Shown in pieces: positions 19,694 to 28,282 of a stretch of 64,000 nt of DNA. Position numbers and translations under genes: made by a program. The stretch is from Nocardia miyunensis NBRC 108239. Lineage in GTDB: Bacteria; Actinomycetota; Actinomycetes; Mycobacteriales; Mycobacteriaceae. Within the stretch, counting starts at the first letter, position 1. Every line of letters begins with the position of its first letter. The DNA lies in contig NZ_BDBQ01000064.1 of the NCBI RefSeq assembly GCF_001613065.1, positions 1 through 64,000 on the forward strand, read 5' to 3'. The notes under the pieces are model-generated. The model worked only from the letters and a program-made list of their open reading frames with translations. It was not told the origin of the DNA and did no database searches.

Positions 19694-19987
19694 CGGAATC
19701 GGAGGTCTATCCGTACAGCAGCCCCGACGGGACTGCGCAACACATCGGTGTCGATGATGCTCGCCCGCGGCGTCCCACCCCTGGTGGTCGCCGCCTGGCA
19801 CGGCCACGACCCGGCAGTGTCGCTACGGATCTACAACCAGACCCGGCCCGAGGATCTGCGGGCCGCAGGGTCAGCCCTTTTCGGCTCCCCGGCCATTGAT
19901 AGCAAAACCACTTGGCAGACTCTTGGCAGGATGGCGGGTTTCGGACATGAAAAACAGCAGGTCAGCCCCGGTAAAAACCGGGGCTGA
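19694..19987 (+). pseudogene. Tyrosine recombinase (phage-type integrase), C-terminal remnant
   Basis: A stop (TAG) precedes a frame encoding GLRNTSVSMMLARGVPPL, then AWHGHDPAVSLRIYNQT and EDLRAAGSALFG. This is the C-terminal catalytic end of a phage-type integrase, with the HGH/D segment and the likely nucleophilic Tyr in LRIYNQ. The core-binding and first catalytic residues are missing. Its place between an IS110 and tRNA genes is typical of an old tRNA-site integration. Confidence 0.75.
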
Positions 19988-19996
19988 CCTGCCTTT
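19957..19996. terminator. Strong bidirectional intrinsic terminator
   Basis: A perfect 16-bp stem (19957-19972 with 19977-19992) with an AAAA loop, followed by CTTTTC on the plus strand and by a T-run on the minus strand (from AAAACA at 19951). It ends the minus-strand tRNA operon and overlaps the end of the integrase stub. Confidence 0.85.
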
Positions 19997-20003
19997 TCTT
20001 CGG

Positions 20004-20075
20004 TGCGCGATACTGGGATTGAACCAGTGACCTCTTCCGTGTCAGGGAAGCGCTCTCCCGCTGAGCTAATCGCGC
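20004..20075 (-). tRNA. tRNA-Val(GAC)
   Basis: A 72-nt cloverleaf with acceptor GCGCGAT/ATCGCGC and discriminator A, anticodon stem CTTCC/GGAAG and loop CTGACAC, and T-loop GGTTCAATCC. CCA is not encoded. Last of three tRNAs in the minus-strand operon. Confidence 0.95.
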
Positions 20076-20092
20076 GTGGTTCGCCTACTAAG

Positions 20093-20163
20093 AGGCGGCG
20101 ACGGGAATCGAACCCGTGTGCACGGCTTTGCAGGCCGTTGCCTCACCACTCGGCCACACCGCC
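20093..20163 (-). tRNA. tRNA-Cys(GCA)
   Basis: A 71-nt cloverleaf beginning GGCGGTGTGGCCGAGTGG, with GCA in the anticodon loop CTGCAAA and T-loop GGTTCGATTCC. Middle gene of the operon, 17 nt upstream of tRNA-Val. Confidence 0.95.
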
Positions 20164-20186
20164 AACCAAGGCCGGGTTGGCCTTCG

Positions 20187-20259
20187 AGCGGATGACGGGA
20201 TTCGAACCCGCGACCCTCACCTTGGCAAGGTGATGCGCTACCAGCTGCGCTACATCCGC
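20187..20259 (-). tRNA. tRNA-Gly(GCC)
   Basis: A 73-nt cloverleaf beginning GCGGATGTAGCGCAGCTGG, anticodon loop TTGCCAA, T-loop GGTTCGAATCC. First gene of the minus-strand operon Gly-Cys-Val. Confidence 0.95.
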
Positions 20260-20757
20260 ATGCACTGTAATGTGCAGTGTGCCTCCGTCCGGCTTTTTTC
20301 TGCCTTCCGGCTGCGAGAGAGAACATTAGCCCACCATCGGCGCCATCAACAAATCCGCTGGTAAGAGCGGGTAAATCGGAATTACATCCCTGTCGTTCCG
20401 CAGGCCGGGCTCGCTATCGGACCCCAAGGCGTCACCTCCCGTTCAGGCTTCGCGCCCAGCCGACGCCACCACACCCCCGAAGCCTCCCCCTACACACGAC
20501 ACCGCTCGACGGATCGCTCAGAAGCCATGTCCGCCAGTCCAGTTCGAATATGAGGCAGAAACCGGCCAACCCCGGCGTACAACTCCGTCGCGAATCCGCA
20601 CCACCCACAGCCGCCGCCGAACCCATCCGACGCCCTGTTCGCCCCATCGAGAACTCCCAGGTAGAGCCGCGATTTGGTAGGACCCGGGTGATGCGTGTTA
20701 AAGTTTCATCTCGTTCGGAACGGAGCCCCGCTCCCCGCCGAAAACCCCGCACCACCT
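20260..20757. other. 498-bp region between divergent tRNA units
   Basis: No coding sequence can be supported. The region should contain promoters for the minus-strand tRNA operon and for tRNA-Val(CAC), but I could not fix convincing -35/-10 pairs. CACTG and CAGTG at about 20263-20279 form a small dyad just upstream of tRNA-Gly. Confidence 0.5.
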
Positions 20758-20829
20758 GGTCCTATAGCTCAGCGGGAGAGCGCTCGCCTCACACGCGAGA
20801 GGTCGCTGGTTCGAAACCAGCTAGGACCA
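20758..20829 (+). tRNA. tRNA-Val(CAC)
   Basis: A 72-nt cloverleaf, acceptor GGTCCTA/TAGGACC with discriminator A, anticodon stem CTCGC/GCGAG with loop CTCACAC, T-loop GGTTCGAAACC. It stands alone on the plus strand. Confidence 0.95.
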
Positions 20830-20839
20830 CAAAACGACG

Positions 20840-20870
20840 AAGCCGCAGGTTAACGTCCTGCGGCTTTGTT
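20840..20870 (+). terminator. Intrinsic terminator of tRNA-Val(CAC)
   Basis: AAGCCGCAGG (20840-20849) pairs with CCTGCGGCTT (20857-20866), with a 7-nt loop and a short T-rich tail, 11 nt after the tRNA. Confidence 0.8.
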
Positions 20871-21051
20871 GCATAGGTGTAGTTATCCGAACCGTTTCTG
20901 TGCTTCAGCGCGCCCAGCCGCGGCATATCGTGCAGGAACTTCCGGATGGGCTCGTGGCCGTCGCTGCTAACGGTCGATGGCGGAAGTCAACGGTGGCACG
21001 TGCGCTGGCCATAGCTGAACGAGTGAGTGTCGACGGTGGAGCCCGGCATAC

Positions 21052-21204
21052 TCAAAGCGTACGCGACCGGCCCACCAACTCCTGCGCCCCAGAGGTATCG
21101 ATATCGACCACGGCCACCGACGCTCCCGCCGCATACAACGCATCCCCGATGGCGGCGCCGATGCCGCGACCGCCACCGGTCACGACCGCCACCCGATCGG
21201 CCAA
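21052..21204 (-). pseudogene. Truncated short-chain dehydrogenase (N-terminal stub)
   Basis: From TTG 21204 the frame reads LADRVAVVTGGGRGIGAAIG, then AAGASVAVVDIDTSGAQELV, and stops at 21052. This is a proper SDR cofactor site (TGGGRGIG and the Asp-Ile-Asp after strand 2) with about 200 residues missing. It begins 26 bp after the beta-diketone hydrolase stop, so it was once the next gene of that operon. The 150 bp beyond it carry nothing I recognise. Confidence 0.65.
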
Positions 21205-21229
21205 CCCGCTGTGTACGATCGGCTTCTCG

Positions 21230-21976
21230 CTAGTGGAACAGGCCGTCGGCGTACAAGCCGAATGCTTCGTGGGCGGCGCCGAATCCCAAGTCCTGTACCA
21301 GCCGTCGCTTCCAGGGACGCTGCGCGATAGCGTGCGTCAGCCGCCGTGCGGTGCGGGGGCGGGTCATGATCGACTCGGCGAGCTCCCAGGCACGCGGCAG
21401 CAGACGGTCGGCCGGCAGGACCTCGTTGACCAGTCCGAGCTCCAGGGCCTGCTGGGCACCGATGGGCAGCCCGGTGTAGAGGTGGTAGGCGGCTCGTTTG
21501 GTGCCGATGAGTTCCTGCAGGGTGAGTTGCTGGCCATCACCCGGTGCGCTGCCGGCCAGCAGATGCGGGTCGATGATGGTGGCGGTCTCCGCGGCGAGGG
21601 TGATATCGGAAAGCAGGGCGAACTCGGTGTGCGCGATGCTCGGTCCGTTGATCGCCGCGATCGTCGGGATGTCGATGCCGAACACGAAGTTCTCCAACAG
21701 TTTCGTCAGGTCGTAGAAACCGTGCTCGTAGGCGAAGTCCTTAGGGCGCGCCCCGGAGGCGAGGTCCCTGACCGCGTCGGCGGGGTCGAGGGCCGCCGAT
21801 TCCGGTATGCCGAGCCACTGGTCGCCGGTTCCGGTGAGGATCAGCACCTCGTTGTCGGGATCGTTGCCGATCTCCTGCCACGCTTGGGCCCACGCGTTGT
21901 GCGTGGCGAAACCGAAACGCGCGGGGCCGCCGTCGGTGTGCATCCGAAGCTCGATGATGCCGTTGCGGCGTTGCAT
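21230..21976 (-). CDS. Crotonase-family beta-diketone hydrolase (6-oxocamphor hydrolase-like)
   Basis: About 248 residues from ATG 21976. It matches what I recall of Rhodococcus 6-oxocamphor hydrolase: LTGTGDQW, IAAINGPSIAH, LLSDITLAAETATIIDPH, PGDGQQL, NEVLPADRLLPRAWELA and AHEAFGL. The residues used there for retro-Claisen cleavage have counterparts: His in NGPSIAH, His in DPH, Asp in PGDG, and Glu in AHEAF. It should hydrolyse a cyclic beta-diketone to a keto acid. The usual N-terminal segment (here CADYF) lies upstream of the ATG and overlaps the divergent TetR gene, so the real start is uncertain. Confidence 0.75.
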   Translation of the reverse strand: MQRRNGIIELRMHTDGGPARFGFATHNAWAQAWQEIGNDPDNEVLILTGTGDQWLGIPESAALDPADAVRDLASGARPKDFAYEHGFYDLTKLLENFVFGIDIPTIAAINGPSIAHTEFALLSDITLAAETATIIDPHLLAGSAPGDGQQLTLQELIGTKRAAYHLYTGLPIGAQQALELGLVNEVLPADRLLPRAWELAESIMTRPRTARRLTHAIAQRPWKRRLVQDLGFGAAHEAFGLYADGLFH

Positions 21977-22007
21977 GACGAAGTAGTCGGCGCACTGTGA
22001 CCAGCTG

Positions 22008-22508
22008 ATGGATGCCGCGCGGGCCACCTTCGCGACCGAGGGCGTCGATGCGTCGCTGCGGGAGGTAGCTCGCCGGGCCGGTGTGAATATCGCGACGCTG
22101 TATCGGCATTTCCCGAACCGGCAGGCCCTGTTGGAAGCGGTAGTCCGCGACCTGTTCGACCACCTCACCGCGCGCGCCGACATCCTGGCCGACGCGGACG
22201 ACGGGCTTTTCACCTGGATGCGCGAACTGGTCGACGCATTGAACGCCTACGGCGGTCTGCCCGGCGCGGTACAGAGTTCGCTGCAGGATCCGGCCTCGCC
22301 GTTACACGAGGCCTGCAGCAGGCTGGGCAGCGCCGCCACCAACCTGCTGACCAGTGCCCGAAACGCCGGCCAGGTACGAGCGGACTTGCAAACACACGAA
22401 ATACTGGCCACCGCCAACGCGGCGGCGTGGTTGGGGCAACCCCCCGCCGGGCTGTCCTCGCACCGTTACCTGGACCTCTTCACCGAGGGGTGGCACCGCG
22501 ACCCGTGA
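22008..22508 (+). CDS. TetR-family transcriptional regulator
   Basis: A 166-residue TetR protein. The helix-turn-helix SLREVARRAGVNIATLYRHFPNRQALLEAV is intact. The N-terminus starts abruptly at MDAARATFATEGV, lacking the 10-20 residues that usually precede this helix, and an upstream in-frame TAG prevents extension. The gene begins inside the 5' end of the divergent hydrolase, leaving no promoter space. It may be a product of rearrangement, possibly still functional. It is a candidate regulator of nearby catabolic genes. Confidence 0.8.
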   Translation: MDAARATFATEGVDASLREVARRAGVNIATLYRHFPNRQALLEAVVRDLFDHLTARADILADADDGLFTWMRELVDALNAYGGLPGAVQSSLQDPASPLHEACSRLGSAATNLLTSARNAGQVRADLQTHEILATANAAAWLGQPPAGLSSHRYLDLFTEGWHRDP

Positions 22509-22879
22509 ACCCGAGTAAGTCGCCTGGGGAATCGTGTGCTCACGGTGCTGCTCTCCGGGACGGGTGTGCACGTGGATCGGTGGGATCCGTCGTGAGGAGT
22601 GCGGGTGATCCGGGACGAGGGAGTCAATCGGGTTCGGGGAACTCCCGGATCGGCGTATCGGCGTAGTCGGACCACAGTGCCGTCCGCACCGGCCGGCACG
22701 TCGTTCTCGGCCGAAGAAAACGAGTGTCATGCCTGGCGACGATCCGCATCCAGTCAGCCCGAGAGCCCGATCTGCGGTGCGCACGATGCGAAATACCTCG
22801 AGCCGTCCCGAGGAGAGGAGAACAGGCTGACGTCCTGCCGCGGCTTCGCCCGCTGCGCCCCGGACGAACCGCGCCGCGA
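22509..22879. other. 371-bp intergenic region
   Basis: Between the ends of the convergent TetR and acyl-CoA dehydrogenase genes. Apart from a possible C-terminal coding remnant at 22624-22726 I see nothing in it. Confidence 0.5.
22624..22726 (-). pseudogene. Possible C-terminal remnant of an unknown protein
   Basis: Between two stops a 33-codon frame ends in LWSDYADTPIREFPEPD, which reads like a natural protein tail, but there is no start codon or ribosome site. The parent family is not recognised. Confidence 0.25.
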
Positions 22880-24088
22880 TCAGACTCTGTAGTCGCGCAG
22901 CAGACCCCGGCTGATGATGGTCTTCTGGATCTCGCTGGTTCCCTCGCCGATCAGTAGGAACGGAGCCTCGCGCATGAGGCGTTCGATCTCGTATTCCTTG
23001 CTGTATCCGTATCCACCGTGAATGCGGAAGGCCTCCTGGGTGACCTCCGCGCAGTATTCGCTTGCGAGGTACTTGGCCATACCGGCGGCGACGTCGTTGC
23101 GTTCGCCGCTGTCTTTCAAGCGGGCGGCGTTGACCATCATGTGGTGGGCGGCCTCGACCTTGGTCCCCATTTCGGCGAGCTTGAACGCGATGGCCTGATG
23201 TTCGGCGATCGGTTTGCCGAAGGTCTTGCGCTGCTGGGCGTAATCCACCGCCAGCTCGAACGCCCGCACGGCGATGCCGCATGCTCGCGCGGCGACGTTC
23301 ACCCGGCCGACCTCGATACCGTCCATCATGTGCGCGAAGCCCTTGCCCGACGCGCCGCCGAGGATCTGGTCGGCGCCGATACGGAATCCGCTGAACACCG
23401 CTTCGGTGGTGTCGACGCCCTTGTACCCCATCTTCGCGATCTTGCCGGGGATGGTCAGCCCCGGTACCACTTCGCCGTACCCCTCGGGTTTCTCGACCAG
23501 GAAGGTCGTGAGCCGACGATGCGCCTTGACCGGTTCGGCCCCCTCGGCCACACCGTCGTCGGTTTTGACCAGCAGCGCGATCAGATTCGAGGTTCCACCG
23601 TTGGTGAGCCACATCTTCGCGCCATCGATCACGTAGTCGTCGCCGTCGCGGCGCGCTCGCGTCTTGATCGCCGCGACATCGGATCCCAGGTCGGGCTCCG
23701 ACATCGAGAAGGCGCCGCGGATCGTCCCCTCCGCCATTTTGGGCAGATAGTGCTGTTTCTGGGCTTCGGTGCCGTGCTGGCGCAGCATATAGGCGACGAT
23801 GAAATGCGTGTTGATCACGCCGGATACGCTCATCCAGCCCCGCGCGATCTCCTCCACCACCAGTGCGTAGGTGAGCAGCGACTCGCCCAGTCCGCCATAG
23901 GCTTCCGGGATCATCAGACCGAACAGGCCCATTTCCTTCATGCCGTCGACGATGTCCTGCGGGTAGGCGTCGGCATGTTCCAGGGCCTGAGCGTGCGGGA
24001 TGATTTCCTTGTCGACGAACGAACGTACCGTCGACAGGATCTCCTTCTGAATGTCGGTGAGACCGGCAGTCTGTGCCAGACGAGTCAT
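22880..24088 (-). CDS. Acyl-CoA dehydrogenase
   Basis: A 402-residue FAD-dependent acyl-CoA dehydrogenase. FAD/substrate motifs are GAFSMSEPDLGSD and KMWLTNGGTSNL, the dimer segment is QQRKTFGKPIAEHQAI, and the catalytic Glu is the one in EAPFLLIGEGTSEIQ near residue 380. It introduces an alpha,beta double bond into an acyl-CoA. ATG 24088 follows GAGGAATTGGTT. It lies downstream of the SDR at 24166 on the same strand; an acyl-CoA intermediate of the pathway in this region is the likely substrate. Confidence 0.92.
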   Translation of the reverse strand: MTRLAQTAGLTDIQKEILSTVRSFVDKEIIPHAQALEHADAYPQDIVDGMKEMGLFGLMIPEAYGGLGESLLTYALVVEEIARGWMSVSGVINTHFIVAYMLRQHGTEAQKQHYLPKMAEGTIRGAFSMSEPDLGSDVAAIKTRARRDGDDYVIDGAKMWLTNGGTSNLIALLVKTDDGVAEGAEPVKAHRRLTTFLVEKPEGYGEVVPGLTIPGKIAKMGYKGVDTTEAVFSGFRIGADQILGGASGKGFAHMMDGIEVGRVNVAARACGIAVRAFELAVDYAQQRKTFGKPIAEHQAIAFKLAEMGTKVEAAHHMMVNAARLKDSGERNDVAAGMAKYLASEYCAEVTQEAFRIHGGYGYSKEYEIERLMREAPFLLIGEGTSEIQKTIISRGLLRDYRV

Positions 24089-24165
24089 AACCAATTCCTC
24101 TAGTTATTCGGAGAGCAGGGCGGGGCCGGTGGCGATGATCGGCGGCGCGATCATCGATCCCGCGG

Positions 24166-24966
24166 CTATGTCGTAACCGGGCTCCGGAGGGTCAGTCCGC
24201 CATCCGCGAACACGATCTGACCGGTGACCCAGTCGGTTTGCAGAAGTGCCACCACCGCCTGCGCGATGTCCTCGCCCGTGCCGTGGCGCTGCTCGATCGG
24301 GACGTATCTGACCGCGCTGGAAGCGAAGTCGGCGGGACGAGCGTCGGAGTTCTTCGTGGCCACCGAATCCGGCCGGTTGGCGCCGCCCATCGGGGTCGCC
24401 ATCATGCCCGGCCCCACCGCGTTGACCCGGATTCCGAGCGGGCCCAACTCCGCGGCCGCCACCCGGGTCAGCTGGTTCAACGCCGCCTTCGAGGCCGAGT
24501 ACGCGGCCAGACCCGGTTCGGCCACCGGCCCGGAGGACATACTCGAGATATTGAGGATGGCCCCGGAACTGCCCGTGACCGAGACCCGCCGCGCGAACGA
24601 CCGCATGCAGTTCGCCACCCCGACGACATTGGTCCGCATGACACGATCCCAGGTCTCCGGCGCGGTGAAGACCCTCTCCCACTCCTGTTCGTTCGCCGAC
24701 GTCGCGAGCGGGCTGATCCCACCGGACACCGCGGCGACCGTCACCAGAACCGTGGGAACACCGTACTCCGCGACGGTCCGGTCCATCGCCTCCTCCACCG
24801 ACTCGACCGAACCCACATCACAGGTGATCACATCGCCGGAACCGCTCTCCGCGAACAGATCCCACGCCACCGCACGGGCTCCGCGCTGCTCCAACAACGC
24901 GATCACACTGCGGCCGATCGCACCGGTGCCACCGGTGACCACGGCAATCGCTCCGTCGAGTTCCAT
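24166..24966 (-). CDS. Short-chain dehydrogenase/reductase
   Basis: A 266-residue SDR with TGGTGAIG cofactor motif, NISSMSSGPVAEPGLAAYSASKAA holding the catalytic Ser, Tyr and Lys, and GIRVNAVGPGMMATP. The usual NNAG motif is replaced by TVAAVSGG. ATG 24966 is preceded by GGAGG. The substrate, an alcohol or ketone, is unknown. Confidence 0.87.
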   Translation of the reverse strand: MELDGAIAVVTGGTGAIGRSVIALLEQRGARAVAWDLFAESGSGDVITCDVGSVESVEEAMDRTVAEYGVPTVLVTVAAVSGGISPLATSANEQEWERVFTAPETWDRVMRTNVVGVANCMRSFARRVSVTGSSGAILNISSMSSGPVAEPGLAAYSASKAALNQLTRVAAAELGPLGIRVNAVGPGMMATPMGGANRPDSVATKNSDARPADFASSAVRYVPIEQRHGTGEDIAQAVVALLQTDWVTGQIVFADGGLTLRSPVTT

Positions 24967-25100
24967 CCGAACCTCCATCGCCACGGCAAGATCCGCGGTC
25001 TTCCTCATCCGACACTCACACTCCCAGGTGCGAGCCCCGCAACACCATTGCCCACAAGCGGCATGCAACGAATTATCCGAGCTTGTCCCGGTCGGAACAC

Positions 25101-25112
25101 AAGCATAATTGC
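25101..25112. promoter_or_regulatory. AT-rich motif site 1 (upstream of SDR 24166)
   Basis: AAGCATAATTGC, a variant of the recurring AACATAATTAG element, 135 bp ahead of the SDR start. Confidence 0.35.
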
Positions 25113-25183
25113 ATCGCGGAACTTAACTAGAATACCCTAATAATGGTCGGTGCGAATCCAACCCCCCCATCCTCACCGGCCTG

Positions 25184-26542
25184 TCACACAGGTTCCGGCG
25201 CGCGGCTGTCGTCCGATCCGCCCTGCGCACCGATCGGGGAACGGTACGTTTCACCGGCCACAATCACGCCGATCAGCGCGAGTACGGCGGTGCCCGCCGC
25301 GAAGACGGCGAGCCAGATCGTGCTGCCGCCCGAGGCCGACTCGATCCAGATGGCGATCAGCGGTGTCAACGCGGCGCCGAGCGCATTGGCGAACTCACGG
25401 CTGAGCCCGAATCCACTCGAGCGCAGCTCGGCGGGGAACAGTTCGGCGAAGAAGGTTCCTCCGGCGGCGAAGATCGCGCCGTTGCCGACCCCGATCGCCA
25501 GAACCATTGCGACCCAATATGTCCAGGCATGACCGTGGCCGGTCATGGGGAAGAAGACGAAGGCGAAGACGGCAGAGAAGGCGAACCCGCCGACCAGCAC
25601 CGGCATGCGGCCGATGCGATCGGACAGCCGACCGAACACGGGAGTCACCACGAGGGCCGTAGCCGCGCCGGCGAGTGTGCCGATCAGGACCGTATCGGTG
25701 TCCAGGCCGAGCTCGCGATGAGCGTAACTCAAGGCGAAGGCCTGGTAGAAGAACGACACCGCAGCCGTGCCGTAGGCAGCTGCCGCTACGCACAGCACAG
25801 CTTTGACATTGGTCCTGAGCAGCCGCAGCAGCGGCGAACGCTCGCGCCTGCCCTCCTGCCGCAGCTCCTCGAAAACGGGAGTCTCCGGCAGCCCGCTGCG
25901 GAGCCAGAGACCGAAGATGAACAGCACGAAGCTGACCAGAAACGGGATACGCCATCCCCAGGTGAGGAATTGGTGATCGGGCAGCAGCACAGCGAGCGTC
26001 AGCACGATGTTGGCCGTCAGATTGCCGCCCCAGATGCCCATGCCCGGCAGTGCGCCGGCCGATCCCCGTCGCCGGTCATCGGCGAACTCGACCGCGACGA
26101 TCGTCGCGCTCCCGAACTCCGCGCTGGCACCGAGGCCCTGCACGATGCGGAGCACGACCAGCAGGATCGGGGCCGCCACACCGATCTGGTTGTACGTCGG
26201 CAGGAGGCCGACCAGTGTGGTCGCCGAGCCCATCAGCACCAGGGTGAGAATCAGGATCCGCTTGCGGCCGATACGATCACCGAGGCGGCCGAAGATTATC
26301 CCGCCGATCGGCCGGAACAGGAAGCCGACCGCGTAGGTCGCCAGTGACTGGATGGTGCCGACGAGTGGATCCGACCCGGGGAAGAACAGCGGACCGAATA
26401 CCAGCGTCGCGGCCAGGCTGTACACGGTGAAGTCGTAGAACTCGAGGGCGCTTCCGATGATCGCCGCGACATTCGCGCGCCGGGCGCCGAATGCGACCGC
26501 TGCCGGTCCGGGTGAATGCGGGAGGGAGGTGGCTCGTAACAT
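25184..26542 (-). CDS. MFS transporter, metabolite:H+ symporter (MHS/ShiA-like)
   Basis: A 452-residue MHS-type major facilitator with about 12 membrane helices. Signature segments are GSALEFYDFTVYSLAATLVF in helix 1, DRIGRKRILI, and ERSPLLRLLRT in the central loop, and GALPGMGIWGGN. Such carriers import organic acids with protons. ATG 26542 is chosen from AGAGG nine bases upstream. It is divergent from the Rieske oxygenase with a 304-bp shared region holding two AT-rich motif copies, so it is the likely uptake system for the degradation cluster. Confidence 0.88.
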   Translation of the reverse strand: MLRATSLPHSPGPAAVAFGARRANVAAIIGSALEFYDFTVYSLAATLVFGPLFFPGSDPLVGTIQSLATYAVGFLFRPIGGIIFGRLGDRIGRKRILILTLVLMGSATTLVGLLPTYNQIGVAAPILLVVLRIVQGLGASAEFGSATIVAVEFADDRRRGSAGALPGMGIWGGNLTANIVLTLAVLLPDHQFLTWGWRIPFLVSFVLFIFGLWLRSGLPETPVFEELRQEGRRERSPLLRLLRTNVKAVLCVAAAAYGTAAVSFFYQAFALSYAHRELGLDTDTVLIGTLAGAATALVVTPVFGRLSDRIGRMPVLVGGFAFSAVFAFVFFPMTGHGHAWTYWVAMVLAIGVGNGAIFAAGGTFFAELFPAELRSSGFGLSREFANALGAALTPLIAIWIESASGGSTIWLAVFAAGTAVLALIGVIVAGETYRSPIGAQGGSDDSRAPEPV

Positions 26543-26601
26543 GATCAAGACCTCTCATGAAATGTGTCGAAGCCGACAGCGTTAAGACTGTAGGGAACCA
26601 A

Positions 26602-26613
26602 AACATAATTAAC
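26602..26613. promoter_or_regulatory. AT-rich motif site 2 (upstream of MFS gene)
   Basis: AACATAATTAAC, 60 bp ahead of the MFS start in the divergent region. Confidence 0.5.
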
Positions 26614-26770
26614 AAGCCCCTATCATGTTCCGAGCTCCGGACTTCGGCGAGAGCGCGACGGTGGCGCGCGATAAATCTGCAGCTCAGAGGGATTACTGTG
26701 TTACCGAGACGCGAGTCGGCAGCACCCGACCTTGCGCAACATCGGGTACGCAAGTTATGCTTCAGCTATT

Positions 26771-26782
26771 AACATAATTAGC
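26771..26782. promoter_or_regulatory. AT-rich motif site 3 (upstream of Rieske oxygenase)
   Basis: AACATAATTAGC, 65 bp ahead of the oxygenase start, sharing ten bases with sites 2 and 7. Confidence 0.5.
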
Positions 26783-26846
26783 GGCTCTTGGCTAGAGCGG
26801 TAGCACACCGCTTCCTTCGCACTCTGCCCGTGGATGGTGATCAACT

Positions 26847-28241
26847 TTGTCTCAGGACCTCAATGGCTCGACCGGTCCGCGTGTCCAGGACGTTCTCGAG
26901 CGAGAACATCGACACGTGCCCGACGCCCTGCGCCGCGAATCGGCGACCGATCTCGGTGTCGAAGCGATCCCCATGGAGCGATACCTCTCGCGCGAGTTCC
27001 ACGAACTCGAGGTCGAGAAGGTGTGGCGCAGGGTCTGGCAGATGGCATGCCGTGAGGAAGCTATCCCGAACGTCGGCGACCACATCGTGTACGACATCGT
27101 GGATGATTCCTTCCTCATCGTGCGTACCGGCCCGAACGAGATCAAGGCTTTCGTCAACGCCTGCCTGCACCGCGGCCGCCGACTGCGCACCGAAGGCGGC
27201 TGCGTGCCGAACTTCCGCTGCCCGTTCCACGGCTTCACCTGGAACATCGACGGAACATTCGCGGAGAACCCGAGCAGCTGGGACTTTCCGCAGATCAACT
27301 CCGAGCGCTTCAGCCTGCCGCAGGTCAAGGTCGACACGTGGGGCGGATTCGTGTTCATCAACATGGACCGCAACGCGCCGCCGCTCGAGGTTTTCCTCGA
27401 AGACCTGCCCGACCACTTCAAACATCGCCCGCTCGAGGATCGCTACACCTCGATCCACATCGCCAAGGTCATCCCCGCGAATTGGAAGGTGACCGCGGAG
27501 GCATTCCTCGAATCCTTCCATCTCGTCGCCACGCACCCCCAGCTACTCGGCAGCACCTCGGACGAGAGCACCGAATATTCCGTGTGGCCCGGCCGTCGCC
27601 ACATCAGCCGGGCGATCACGGTCGCGGGGCACTCGAGCCCGCACATGAAGGGCACCGACGACGACACCATCATGTCGAACTATCTGCTGAACCGGCAGTA
27701 CTACGGGCGCGCCATGGAAGGCCGCGATCTCGTCGCGGACGATCTGGCTGTCGGTGAGGGCCAGACCCCGCGTGAGTTCATCGCGGAACAACTGCGTAAC
27801 CAGCTGAAGCCGCTACTCGGGGAGGAGGCCGCCGAGGCCGCGACCGACTGCGAGATCCTGGACCCGATCGCCTACACGGTGTTCCCGAACTTCGCGCCCT
27901 GGATGGCGGCCGGTCCGTCGCTGGTCTACCGCTTCCGCCCGAACGGTGACGACCACGAGTCGTCCATCATCGACGTCATGTTCCTGAGCCCCTATCCCCC
28001 CGGCACCGAACGGCCACGTCCCGCCGAGGTCAAATGGCTTCGGGAGGACCAGGAGTGGACCGACGCCGAAGAACTCGGCCGGCTGGGCCCGGTACTCAAC
28101 CAGGATGCGAACAACATCCCGGAGGTCCAGCGGGGCATGAAGACTCTGCAGCACTTCCGCAGGGGTCTGATGATGTCGCGGTATCAGGAATCCCGAATCC
28201 GTCACTTCCATCAGACCCTGATGGAGTACATCAAGCAGTGA
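26847..28241 (+). CDS. Rieske non-haem iron oxygenase, alpha subunit
   Basis: A 464-residue ring-hydroxylating-type oxygenase. The Rieske [2Fe-2S] ligands are Cys-His in ACLHRGRRLR and Cys-His in FRCPFHGFTWN (about residues 105-130). The mononuclear iron site is seen in EAFLESFHLVATHPQLL. TTG 26847 gives the full frame; ATG 26973 (MERYLSREFHEL) is a shorter option. No beta subunit or dedicated reductase follows; the ferredoxin and reductase at 29835-31240 are candidate partners. Such enzymes may also hydroxylate or demethylate non-aromatic substrates. Confidence 0.9.
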   Translation: MSQDLNGSTGPRVQDVLEREHRHVPDALRRESATDLGVEAIPMERYLSREFHELEVEKVWRRVWQMACREEAIPNVGDHIVYDIVDDSFLIVRTGPNEIKAFVNACLHRGRRLRTEGGCVPNFRCPFHGFTWNIDGTFAENPSSWDFPQINSERFSLPQVKVDTWGGFVFINMDRNAPPLEVFLEDLPDHFKHRPLEDRYTSIHIAKVIPANWKVTAEAFLESFHLVATHPQLLGSTSDESTEYSVWPGRRHISRAITVAGHSSPHMKGTDDDTIMSNYLLNRQYYGRAMEGRDLVADDLAVGEGQTPREFIAEQLRNQLKPLLGEEAAEAATDCEILDPIAYTVFPNFAPWMAAGPSLVYRFRPNGDDHESSIIDVMFLSPYPPGTERPRPAEVKWLREDQEWTDAEELGRLGPVLNQDANNIPEVQRGMKTLQHFRRGLMMSRYQESRIRHFHQTLMEYIKQ

Positions 28242-28282
28242 CCGGCACGTGCCCGCGATCGGAACGAGAGAGGATGAGGTCG

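Noticed and set aside
19990..20330. Possible CRISPR-like repeats from the repeated GAACC segments
   Set aside because: The repeats are the T-loops of three adjacent tRNA genes.
20900..22000. 366-codon plus-strand frame over the truncated SDR and the hydrolase
   Set aside because: Overlaps recognisable minus-strand coding sequence. Its first 50 codons looked vaguely transposase-like, but no motif supports this.
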